Part shown: positions 10,627 through 20,690 of the stretch, piece by piece | Layout of the letters: the number at the start of each line of letters is the position of its first letter | How positions within the stretch are numbered: the first letter of the stretch is position 1 | The notes under the pieces: generated by a model | Told to the model about the DNA's origin: nothing | The model's database searches: none | The model's input: only the letters and a program-made list of their open reading frames with translations | Assembly: GCF_001540865.1 (NCBI RefSeq) | Contig: NC_033638.1 | Location: forward strand, 5,736,795-5,800,794 | Direction of reading: 5' to 3' | Source: Ananas comosus | Lineage: Eukaryota; Streptophyta; Magnoliopsida; Poales; Bromeliaceae | Length of the DNA: 64,000 bases | Made by a program: the position numbers and the translations under genes

Positions 10627-12405
10627 TGTTAGAAAATTGCATACGGTAAAAACGCAGCGGAAAAAAAAATCAAACAAATTTGATTTTTAAAAACTCTCGA
10701 GATCCAATCTCAAAAATCACGCAATTAGGATCCCTCATGTTCTTTAAGATTAAAGAAGAAAAACAAGATCGAATCTTTACATTTTTCGCAGATAGATTTT
10801 TTCCTCAATTTGATGATCGTGGAATTCGGTTCTCTTGAAGCCGCACATGCGTCCGGCCTCTATAGGTATCCACACAAAGTTCTTGATTTGATCGATGTCC
10901 TCACCGGGGTGCTAGCTCCCTTGCAAAAGGACGTCTTTCTTGCTAGAAGATGGAAGAAAGAAGAGAGGATAGATGACCGCTAGGATTTTCTAAAAACTCT
11001 CATATATTATATATAGGAATATAATCCTATTCCTAATAATATAATGACAATTAAGGACAAGTATAAATCTAGATTTAAATTTATCCTTTCCTTAATTGGT
11101 TAGATTGATCAAATCCTAATTTGATTCGACTTGAATTTTATATTAATTCGATCTTATCAAATTAATAATACAACAATTGCACATAAGTCCTCTTATAATT
11201 TACTAACTATTAATAAGTCCTCTCTTGTAACATTTACACTTTAATACCACTAATTTGTAACAATTACAAATTAGTCCAATTATCAACATATTGACAATTA
11301 GGTCCTTCGACGATTTAATAATCGCGAACTAGCTATCCGATCAATCACAACCTCTTATGTGTGTGACCCCATAGCTTCTATTCTATCTGGTAGTGAGATA
11401 TATGTTGATCACTATCAACAATATACTGAAACTCCTTTCAATGGATCGGAACAATTCCAACTCAGCCCAATAAGAATTATCGATCATCTAGATAATTCTC
11501 ATGAGTCTCACAATCCACCAGTGACGCCTAGCAGCATGTAGTGGCATTCCAGTAGAATGGAATAGTGAACCTCTTGGTGCAGTTACCGTGTGATACAATC
11601 CTTCTATCATGAGTCCCGACTAGACGGAGATTATGGAATAACTCGTCAAACCCTATCGTCTGTCATATGTTAAATTTATTCGACTCGAGTTTCTAATATC
11701 GGAAACCCTTTTCCGCTATTAACTCTGCCCTGGCTAAGGTCTTCTAAACTCGGTCTCATAAATCACATAAGACTAACACTCCTATCTACCAAGGGAGATA
11801 GATTCCATCTAACTGCGCAGCCTATTCCTACAATGAACCTACTGCAGCCAACATGCACCGCAAGGACCCGAATGGCTAGGGACCAAGTGTATGTACAGTC
11901 AAACTACAGTAACCTCATTGTGAATAGCCGAGGCACCGCAGGTCAAAGGACCAGTCACACTACTGCAACAATTGAGTAAGTCACTGACGAGTGAGTAGAC
12001 ATCCAAGTGACTTCTCGCGTTGGTCACGCTCGATACCCTTGTTCTCTAACAACCACTTGCATATTCGCTTCAGTGTCTCCACACTGTCGACTCGAGACTC
12101 GTCTACCCAAAAGGGAAGCGACCTATGCACTAATCTCACTGGATCAATCACCGTCCCCGTGATGATCCATTGATCGGGAGCATTTAGGAATTAACCACCA
12201 ATGACACATGTCTCAAATTCTCAACTCTTGAGAATATATGTCATCATCTTATTAATTTCTTGGACGATTCATGGACACATACACAACATGAATAGAAATA
12301 AAAACCCAAAGTTATTCATAATATTTAAAAGTCAAATACAAATTTATGTCCTAGAAAGAATATATATGTGTCGGCCTAGTTGGCTTCTAGGGCATACATC
12401 TAACA
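10627..12405 (-). mobile_element. Solo LTR, Copia (Angela/Tork-like), TSD TAAAT
   Basis: On the minus strand it begins TGTTAGATGTATGCCCTAGA and ends CAATTTTCTAACA, giving perfect 7-bp terminal inverted ends TGTTAGA/TCTAACA. A perfect 5-bp target duplication, TAAAT, is at 10622-10626 and 12406-12410. Length 1779 bp with no internal domain, hence a solo LTR from intra-element recombination. The start resembles the well-known cereal Angela-type LTR start; lineage is inferred from that. Decayed relatives are at 20691-22850 and 34540-35070. Confidence 0.88.
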
Positions 12406-12451
12406 TAAATAAGAGGAGAAGAGTAAAAGGGTTATATTTATGGAGTCCGTC

Positions 12452-12672
12452 TGGGATACTATCGATAACATCAAGCATTTAGTACTATGAGTTTTTCGCC
12501 GTTAGATTTAACATTTTGACTATTTTCACCCGTTAGATTATACTATTCAACCAATAACTCACTCAATCCTAGGGGCCCATATCATCCTAACTTTATATTT
12601 TTTTCATTCAAGGGCTGAAAACCTAATAGCACTAATAGTTTGGTACTACAGATAGTATTCCAGTCTAGTTCA
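12452..12672 (-). mobile_element. MITE family A, reverse copy
   Basis: Reverse-complement counterpart of the elements at 3115 and 53178. It has the GATACTATCGATAACATCAAG end at the left and ACTACAGATAGTATTCCAGT at the right, with the shared inner motif ATAACTCACTCAATCCTAGG. No SINE is present here. Confidence 0.65.
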
Positions 12673-12942
12673 TATTTATGAGCAATGCTACTCATACATT
12701 CCAATCGGAATGCATATCTTACATTCTACTCAGCCAATGGGTGGGATGATTTTACTAGTCACATCAAGTAATTTTGGACCTAGCTGTAGTGTTCCGGGGG
12801 TTTGGTATCAGATTGGCTACAGTATTAGCGATTGGTCGACACATCTGGAGAGTGTCGGATTGAATCGGAATCGTTTTTGCACAAAATGGATGCGGAAACA
12901 GACTTGGTGTACTCAAATTAGCAAAACTAAAGTTTTGCCAGT

Positions 12943-13213
12943 TTCGGGCGCCCAGAATATGGTTTGGGTCGCCCAGAACTTGAGTGCTGAACTGAGCTGA
13001 AACTGGAAGCCAATTCGGATCCTATTTTCGGGCACCCGGAAATGGGTCCGAAAGTTCACTTTGTAATTATCGATGGCGTTGACACGTGTCTGGTGGTAGG
13101 TGAGGTCCGCCGGACCAGGTTAGGGGCACATCATATTGCGGGCGGAGGAACCGAAGAGGAGTGTTTGTTCAGTCTGGGAGTTTTGGACGCCCAGAAGTGG
13201 GTTTTGGGCGCCC
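12943..13213 (+). repeat. Phased palindrome array, GGGCGCCC type
   Basis: Five TTYGGGCGCCCAGAA-like palindromes or near-palindromes with centres at about 12949.5, 12970, 13033.5, 13188.5 and 13209.5. The doublet spacings are 20.5 and 21 bp. They lie upstream of the TATA box inside the U3 of LTR A. Possible role: paired sites for a dimeric DNA-binding protein (inference). Confidence 0.7.
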
Positions 13214-13287
13214 GAAAGTGCTGAATTCTGCAGGAGCAATAGGTTTGCATTTCTGTTCTTGAGGCCTATTGTACCATTCCACCTCCC

Positions 13288-13295
13288 TATAAAAG
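13288..13295 (+). promoter_or_regulatory. TATA box of LTR A
   Basis: TATAAAAG about 78 bp downstream of the last palindrome, placed where an LTR promoter is expected. LTR C has a comparable TATATTTA (32708-32715) about 83 bp after its last palindrome. Confidence 0.6.
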
Positions 13296-15246
13296 ATTGG
13301 GTGTGATCCCCTGAGAAGCTTTTTCACCCTTCTTCACAGAGAGACTTTATTTTCGCATTCTAGCCCCTCTAAACTCTCCAAATTGCACGATTCCACCTTG
13401 AGGACTGTAGTTCCAGTAGATTTCCAGCAGCGACCTTCGGCGTTTTGGCTCGTGGGCGACGTAGGAAGCTCCGATTGCTGCGATACTTAGTTTGGTGGTT
13501 AGTAGACTTCTTAGAGTTTTCGTAGAGCCTATTTTGACAGCATTTGATTGAGATTTGTATGGTCAATTTGGCGTTTTTTTGAGCTGCTGCTGTATTGGAG
13601 CTGAAATTTGTCATTTTTATGGTTTTCTTGGATCAATTCTTGAAGGAACCTGGAATTCGGACCTGAAGACATTACTCCATCATACTCCACTTCTTTTGGG
13701 ACTTTTCTTCACCTGAATTGTAGATTGGAAGGTGAGTTTGATATTGAAGTTGGAGAAAATTAAGCTTAATGGCTGAAATTGTGGGTATTGATTGAATTTT
13801 GTTGTTCTTGTGTTTAGACCCTTGGGGAGTGTTGTTGCTGGTCTCAACAGGGTTTTCTAGCGGTTGCTTGCTGTCATCGAGCTCGTGCTAGAGGTGGGTT
13901 AATGATATGCTTACCAGATTCTACGGATTTCCTCCTAAGCCTAGTTGATGTCAGCATGTATATTTTTAGTCTTTGTATATCATGTTATTTAGCTCGAATT
14001 CGTTGATTTGCATACTAATTGTAATATGAATTTGGAACATACAATAGTGATTTAGAATAAATTATACATATTAAACTTAGAACTTGGCTTAGGAGTAAAC
14101 TATCGATTCTATATCGTCATTTTCTCAAACTACCAGATTTAGCTCTAGGAGCCGTAGTTTGTTTGTATCGCTGCAGTTTGTGGACGGTGGATACCCAGAA
14201 TAGTGTAGAATATATTTACACTCGTGCTCGGATGCCGAGATTATTTTACAGTAGTATATAGACTATTTCGGACTGTTGGGTGCCGTTGAGGTTGACGGTG
14301 GACCCAGATTTGCTGTTTTGCATCGGATTGTGCCGAGGGTACGTAGATTATGGTTGTTAGACCAGTTTGATCTTTCTGCTTTGACTATAGCCTGTAAGAG
14401 CTTGATTGAGCTCAGCAGAGACACACTTGTATACTCGGTTGGATAGCGCCCGCGAGTGCCACTCCGGAGTCGGGCTTAGTGCCTTTGCGTTGTTGTCGGT
14501 TTGTCCTGGTTCGACTTGCTCTCCACTGATGACCCAGCGTGGTGGTAGTTAGTGTAGCTTCGGCAGGCGGGACGGGTGTGTTCACAGTCCCTAGTAAGAT
14601 TGGGTCTGAGTTTGCATTTTCTACATATATTAGTATTTGGATCGTGATAGAATAGTGGCATATAGCTGTAGATTTATTCTAGCTTTCTTTACTATTATTG
14701 AGCATACATCTGTAGACTTAGTGGGTGAGCCGTTGAGGTCGGTAGCGGTACCCACTAAGGGCTACTTTTTTTTGCAGTAGTTCTCACACCCAGTTGTGGA
14801 ACCCTTTTGCAGAGCTTTCTTCTTCAGCTGCTGTTGTTGCGGATACAGATCGTGGAAATGGAGTCGCGAGTTAGATCCCTTCCAATGTTGCTACTGATCT
14901 AGAGATTTATCCGCTACAGGTAGTGTTGGTTTTTGGTTCTTGTACATACTGATATTAGATTCTCGCTGGAGCGAGTGTTTTTGTATCTGGATACTATGTA
15001 TGTATTTGAACCGATGTTACCTACATATGTTTTCTTTTAGCAGCTCTATACTACTGGTTGCAGTGTTGTATGATTACAGGTACAGGTACATCTATCGCTT
15101 CGTATACAGAAAAAATTTCTATATATACGGCGGGTCTGTTAGCGCGCCCGGAAAAACGAGTAATCCGGGGCGTGACACTAGCACAATTGCATTTTACTCC
15201 CACAGAGAAAAATTGCAACTGCACTCACAAGTTCCGTTAGTTGATG

Positions 15247-15463
15247 GAGTTTCGAAACTCTCTTCAAGGGAGTTCCGGAACTCGAATTCCCCTTGCACAA
15301 CTATAGTTTGGGTTTTAGAATCCTTCAAGGAATTCTGAAACTTGAAAGTTTTCTAGTGTTCTGCGAAGGTAGGGTTCCAGAATCCCTTGTGATGTTCTAG
15401 AACTCGGAGTTTGGGGGCTTAACACTCTATTCGGGTTCTGAAAGTCCTCATCAAGTTCTAGAA
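15247..15463. repeat. Phased TTCTAGAA/TTCCGGAA palindrome array (about 62-bp tandem units)
   Basis: Eight palindromes have centres at 15253.5, 15276.5, 15316.5, 15336.5, 15378.5, 15398.5, 15439.5 and 15459.5. Spacings are 23, 40, 20, 42, 20, 41 and 20 bp. The first two are perfect 14-mers, GAGTTTCGAAACTC and GAGTTCCGGAACTC. The unit is a roughly 62-bp doublet repeat. The TTCnnGAA core is the plant heat-shock-element half arrangement. The surrounding sequence is probably an older LTR or element into which LTR A inserted (its right target duplicate ends at 15182). Confidence 0.75.
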
Positions 15464-16381
15464 CCCAAAATTTTATGTCTCTAGCTGGTTTAAGCTTTTG
15501 AACGTCGAATTTCATGTCGTTTTCACCCCAACTTGATTCTAACTCACTCGACACTCTTTGTTCTCTCAAATAGCTTCACATATCAATTTCTACCGGCACA
15601 ATTTGGTCAAAGTTCAGTATGGTGTACTAAATTTTAGTATATCATAGGTAATTTCTATATATTATTATCTTTTGAAATCAACTCGTACCTATATTTCTAA
15701 AAAATATTTTAAAAAGTTTTTTAAACTTTTAAAATCAAATAATTTTACTCAAATAAATTAAGAATTTTATCGAAATTCTATCAAATTTAGTAATTTCTCT
15801 AAAGAATATTAGTCTCATATTAAATATAGGGATAAAATCTGATATGCTCTTCAAAGATTTAAAAATATGTTATTTATCCTTGAATGATCAAAATGCCCTT
15901 GTGATCTCAAAAAATTTCTTCAAATATGCTTTGTTCCCTCTAGGGTTTACTAATAAGATTGAGTTTTGGAAGGATATTTTGAGTATTGAAAGATAGGCTT
16001 AAAAATTTTTAATAGTAGTAGCGGGAATAAGCTAAAGCCCTTTAAATATAAATTGAAAATTAATCTTTTTTATATACGAATTAAGATATTGGCTTTTAAA
16101 CTTTTGGATTGTACCCATACCCTTTAACTTAAAATAATATCAGAGCTTAATTTACACCACCCTTTCGCCTAGTATCTTTCTATACTATATAGTTTTATTT
16201 AGTTCGCTCTGTTGGATGTGACTCATGTGATTTATTTAAGGCTATCTATAAAGATACTATCAATTTATTCAAGACGACTATAAAGATATGATCGATCCAA
16301 CGGTTATGATGTATTTCGATACATTCTTGATGGACGGACATGATTAAACATCCTTATATTAGGTTATATATATATAACATA
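15464..16381. other. AT-rich intergenic sequence
   Basis: No gene or bounded element was recognised. A segment near 15840-16020 (GATATGCTCTTCAAAGATTT to AATAGTAGTAGCGG) has a counterpart near 35310-35510, indicating a dispersed repeat of unknown class. Confidence 0.45.
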
Positions 16382-16400
16382 TGGGATTCCCAGCCTAATC

Positions 16401-16600
16401 TTCTTTTTTTTTTTTTTTTTTTTTTTTTTTNGAGGTATTTCATAGAATAAATTTTTTTTTTTTGAGAGATAGGTAGCACGCTACCCGCTTCGTTTATTTC
16501 ATTTAGAAATAAACTTAGCTAGAAATGTGAATCAACTAGGATTCGAACTTGGGTCTCGGGTACCAACCACCAACCCTTTGCCACTTGCTCTAGGGACGAT
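16401..16600 (-). mobile_element. SINE with perfect 19-bp target duplication
   Basis: The direct repeat TGGGATTCCCAGCCTAATC occurs at 16382-16400 and 16601-16619. Between them, on the minus strand, are the tRNA-like head (B box complement at 16539-16549), the hairpin GGTAGCRYGCTACC (16472-16485) and an A-rich 3' region with two homopolymer blocks, one ending at the N (16431). This is the most intact SINE in the window. Confidence 0.92.
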
Positions 16601-16619
16601 TGGGATTCCCAGCCTAATC

Positions 16620-17762
16620 CTAATCCTAATTTTCTTTGACGACTCCATCTCCAAAGATAAGAAAATAGACTCAAAACATCCTACTCTTTTACAGATCATA
16701 AATAAGAACGAACCACAAGAAAAAATCGCCGTCTACATTCCGCACTTAGAAATCAAAATCATGACAGAAGATACGAACTTAATTTTTATAAAGTCTAACA
16801 CCCTCAACCTAGTTTCATTTGGTTTAAACCAGTTTTTCGGTATGAGCATAGTAGGTTTAACTATATTATAAACTGTATGAGAACTAGTAGTACGGGACTA
16901 ACATGACACATACTTAGAGCTACGTTAAAGAAGATGTGTTAAAAATATTACTTCCATATAAAATATCAAACAGAATTAAATTGACCATCCTAACTCTTTG
17001 AGTTGAGCCAGAGTCTTGTAATAATTTTCAACAAACATAACTAACATAATTTGCAAATAATAATTAATAAAATTTTTAAATTAAATTAAATTGTAAACTT
17101 TAATAATTAGTACAATTTAAATTAAAAAAGATTTAAATATATGGAACTTATCGAAACTAAAACTACTTTTGTTCTAACTACCTGACCTATATATGGAAAA
17201 ATCTTAGTTTTACTACCTTATCTTTTAATTTATGTAATTTAATTTATTTAATAGCTTTTTTACTTCACAATTTTAATATAGTATATTATTTTAAATGGAA
17301 ATGAAACAAATCAAAAGTAAGGAATCAAAACTAAAACTTTTAAAGGTTGGATGGTCGGATCAAAACTTTTAAAAGTTAGATAATCCGAACAAAATAAATA
17401 ATAGTTGAAATAAGCTCTATACATTTTTATCAAATCAATTTTAAAAATTTTGCAAACCCTTAAATGAGTGAGGGTATCCTTATCGAATTCTCTAATTTTT
17501 CTATAGTTAATCGACCTATGTTCAATGTCCTAGGCAAGTTTCTTCAAAAATACTCCAAAATTTACGGAGAATCTTTGATAATTAGGTTTGGGAAAGTGTC
17601 GGCGGGGCATGTCACTACCTATCCAAAGATTTAAAAAACTTGTTTAAATTTTTAATATTAAAAAAATTAATTAGATTCGTGAAAAAAAATAAGTCTTTAA
17701 CTTCATAGTGATAAAATTTATTCTACTTTTTCACAAGACAGTACTGCTCTGCTTATAAAATA
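16620..17762. other. AT-rich intergenic sequence
   Basis: No supported gene. The 114-aa ORF spanning 16527-16871 starts inside the SINE and has no recognisable family motif, so it is not called. Confidence 0.5.
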
Positions 17763-17905
17763 TTTTTTAAGAGAAAAATAGCATGCTGCCCTTTTATTTA
17801 TTTTTTTAAAAATAAATTTAATTCAAAATATAAAATAATTAGACTTTAAATTTAAAATTTTGAATATCAGTTGCTAATTTTTTTTGCCACTTGGACATTG
17901 CTTCT
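17763..17905 (-). mobile_element. Degenerate SINE copy
   Basis: Plus-strand order AAGAGAAAAATAGCATGCTG, TTTATTTATTTTTTTAAAAA, TTTGAATATCAGTTGCTAAT and TTTTGCCACTTGGAC matches the SINE layout of 3310-3465 with many substitutions. Confidence 0.55.
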
Positions 17906-17968
17906 AGAACTTGTATATATTTTGAAGTTAGAGATGGCACTTCTTTTCACAATGTTAGTTACTTTTAG

Positions 17969-18812
17969 GGGCTGTTTGGTTGGATGTAGTTGCAGAAACA
18001 GTGTAGTTGGAAATACATCCAATTGCAAATGCTGCAGTTGTAACTACACCTAGTCTGTTTGGTTTTACGCAGTTGCAACTGCTGCAGTTACATTTCTACT
18101 GTTTGGTAATATAAAGCTGATAGTTATATTTGTGAATTTTGTCACCTTTTCAGATAAAGTGGTGAGATTACCTTCACTAAACATAAAATAATTGTATAAG
18201 TTTATTAATCATTTAAATTGACTATTTATAAATAAATAAGTAGATATATATAATATTCTTCAACTTATTAATCGACACATTTAAAATTTTTAATTTATTT
18301 AATTTTAATATGTAAATCAAACTTTAAAATTTAAACGATTCTCTCATTTTTTTTTATCAAATTTAATAATTATAATTAATTAAAACTTATTAAATTAACA
18401 TACACGATCACATTCTATAAAAATTTTTTAAAAAAACTATATTTATATTTTAAATAAAATAAATTTAAAAAATTTAATTTTTTGCACAAAGCTTGTATTG
18501 TCTAAAAAATTTTATTAGTATGAGTTTATTTACAAGTATTTTTATTTACCTATATACATATATTATTTATTTATTTAGCTATTTATTTATTTATTTATTA
18601 TTGTTAATTTATGGGTGATCCTATCCCTCACCAACTGCTGCAGTTGGAACTACGACCAATTTGGATGTAGTTCCAACTGCAGCATTTGGACCTTCTTGTG
18701 TAGTTGGAACTGCAGCAGTTGAACTCAACTACACTAAATCAAACAAAGGAATTGAGGCTGCACGTATTTGCAACTGCACTGCAGTTGCAAATGCGTGCAA
18801 CCAAACAGCCCC
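17969..18812. mobile_element. Tourist-like (PIF/Harbinger) MITE, TSD TTA
   Basis: Terminal inverted repeats GGGGCTGTTTGGTTG and CAACCAAACAGCCCC with the TTA target duplication at 17966-17968 and 18813-18815. The arms contain several GCAGTTG/CAACTGC repeats; the middle is AT-rich. At 844 bp it has no transposase. Confidence 0.88.
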
Positions 18813-18815
18813 TTA

Positions 18816-19084
18816 GGGGAAACTTCAAATACCCGAGGTGGTTTCGCACTTTTTCATTTTAGTACCCTATGATTTAATATTTCGTTAAATTATATATCTC
18901 GAAATGGATAATAAAAAGAGAAAATTGAAACCACAGGGTACTAACTTGATACACTTGAAACCACAGGGTACTAAAATGAAAAATTACGAAACCACACCCA
19001 CAGGGTACCAACTTAATAAACTTTAAACCACAGAATATTAAAATAAAAAAGTGCGAAACCACATGGTATATTTAAAGTTTCCCC
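18816..19084. mobile_element. Second MITE with TTA duplication, directly abutting the first
   Basis: Terminal repeats GGGGAAACTTCAAATA and TATTTAAAGTTTCCCC, flanked by TTA at 18813-18815 (shared with the preceding element) and 19085-19087. The interior holds several copies of GAAACCACAGGGTACTAA. Length 269 bp. Confidence 0.85.
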
Positions 19085-19099
19085 TTATTTTTACGAAGT

Positions 19100-19390
19100 T
19101 GATGTGAAGTGGCGCACTCTCATTAGTGGAGATCCGAGCGGGGCGCATTTGGAATTGGCACCTACTGGCTAGGTCAGGCACTCCGGGCAGGCCTCCGCAC
19201 CGAGCACACGGGCGTCCCATGAGTGCAGACAAGATGGGGTACAGACTGCCGGGCATCTCCAAGGCGCGACCCAATCACGCGATGAATGCCCGCCGAGCAG
19301 GCGTTCGTATTGGCGAGTCACGGGGCAAATGGAAGCACTGTCACATCAGAGGATCTGTGCAAAACAGACAGGGTGTTCTAGGAATTTCAT
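19100..19390. other. GC-rich island of unknown nature
   Basis: A GC-rich stretch of about 290 bp in AT-rich surroundings, with open frames on both strands (88 aa plus, 78 aa minus). Neither translation shows a motif I recognise. It could be a captured exon or decayed repeat. No splice-site pattern supports a gene. Confidence 0.3.
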
Positions 19391-19994
19391 AAACAGGATA
19401 AATTACAAGTTTGGTGGTATTCACACTATAGGACGATGGCATTTAGTTTTCAAAATTTTAATTTATTATAATTTTGACTTAAATTTTTAAAATTATTATA
19501 ATTAAGTCTTATAATTTAATCTTATCGACTCAATATTAATATATTACTGATTTGAAAGTAATATAACAGTATTTTGATTGGTATTGTGGCAACAATTAAA
19601 ATGTCACATTGCTTTTATATCAGTGATTCGCCAAGGCTTAGTAAACTAAATTGGGTTGTGATACTTAATTACAAGTTCGAAAAGTTCGAGCTGGAAATTG
19701 AAAAAAATAAAGTTTGAGGACGAAATTATTACTTATTTGATAGTTATGGGACCAAACGTGCAATTTACTTTGAAATTATATTAAGGGTAAACTCAAATTT
19801 GCTCTTATGTAGTATGGCATTTTTTTGTCTTACCACTCCAAAGTTCAGAAAGTTGCACTTAACTATCCTATATATAATATAGTGCAGTTTTATTTTGTCA
19901 CCCTGTGGTTCAAAAAGATACACTTATTTTGCTATAAAAAATTAATATTAAATAAAGTATTACCCTATGGTTTTCAGAAAATTTTACTTTATTA
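19391..19994. other. AT-rich intergenic sequence
   Basis: Decayed non-coding repeats are likely (blocks such as AAATTACAAGTTTGGTGG and CACCCTGTGGTTCAAAAAG), without definable ends. Confidence 0.4.
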
Positions 19995-20690
19995 TTTGTT
20001 GACACTGAAAATAAGCACTGGTAAAACAGGCCATCGAAGGTGATTTCGGCAAGAAAGTTTGACGAATAATAGCCAACATGGTTTTCGACATTATACCCGA
20101 ACGCCCTACTTCGGAAATTAAAAGATCGGTTCATTTGAATTAGATTGTTCAAAATTTAGATGGACGCGATCAAGGGCGAGAAATTATGGGGCAATTGAAA
20201 AAAGAAAGGTAGCGAATCGCGGGACTTACAACGACGATCGTGACGACGGACCTATAAACAGCGAAGACAACTATAAAGGAGCAGATCCGAACATCACATC
20301 ACAAATGCTAGTCTATACCACGCATACTAGAACTTGGACTAACTGTAATATAGGTTAAGAGTAGCTGTAACGTAATCAGGGGTAGATTCAACATAATCTC
20401 TATCGCTGTTCGGCCACTGACGATATCGCCCTCCATGACTGTACCACTACAACCATCGGCAGATCACCTCATTCTCACCGACAGATGTACTTTCCAGTGT
20501 TGCACTTCTCCATCCCAGTGGAGTTCCTCGACAATCGCCTTTATCGCTGTTATAGCTGCCAAGAAGCAGTGTATAGCTCTAGTCGTATACAAGCTGTCGA
20601 CCGAGCCACGATGATCGATGTCATTTCAAAGAGCTTGATTGAAGTGTCAACTGTGAGGAAATGGATGCGCGTTCATTCGTATTAGTGCAG
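19995..20690 (+). mobile_element. Gypsy-type LTR fragment F1
   Basis: Aligns with F2 (22860-24353) through blocks such as CAACATGGTTTTCG, ATCGTGACGACGGACC, CCTATAAACAGCGAAGAC and CATCACATCACAAATGC. It serves as the MITE-free counterpart for the CACTA insertion in F2. The right end is cut at about 20690, where a Copia-like LTR begins. Confidence 0.6.

Larger units (their letters stand above)
12785..15177 (+). mobile_element. Solo LTR A of a Gypsy family, TSD CTAGC
   Basis: Starts TGTAGTGTTCCGG and ends CCGGGGCGTGACA. It is bounded by a perfect 5-bp target duplication CTAGC (12780-12784 and 15178-15182). Length 2393 bp. The 3' two-thirds align block by block with LTRs B, C and D: GATGCCGAG..TTATTTTACAG, GGTTGACGGTGGACCCAG, and the terminal GTACAGG..TCGTATACAG run. 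The U3 has a palindrome array (12943-13213) and a TATA box at 13288. No internal domain remains. The small ORFs inside it are not genes. Confidence 0.9.

Noticed and set aside
13369..13614. Short ORFs inside LTRs A and C (also 33343-33655)
   Set aside because: Non-coding LTR sequence; the frames are not conserved between the two LTR copies.
16527..16871. 114-aa ORF after the SINE
   Set aside because: It starts within the SINE and its target duplicate and shows no domain; probably chance.
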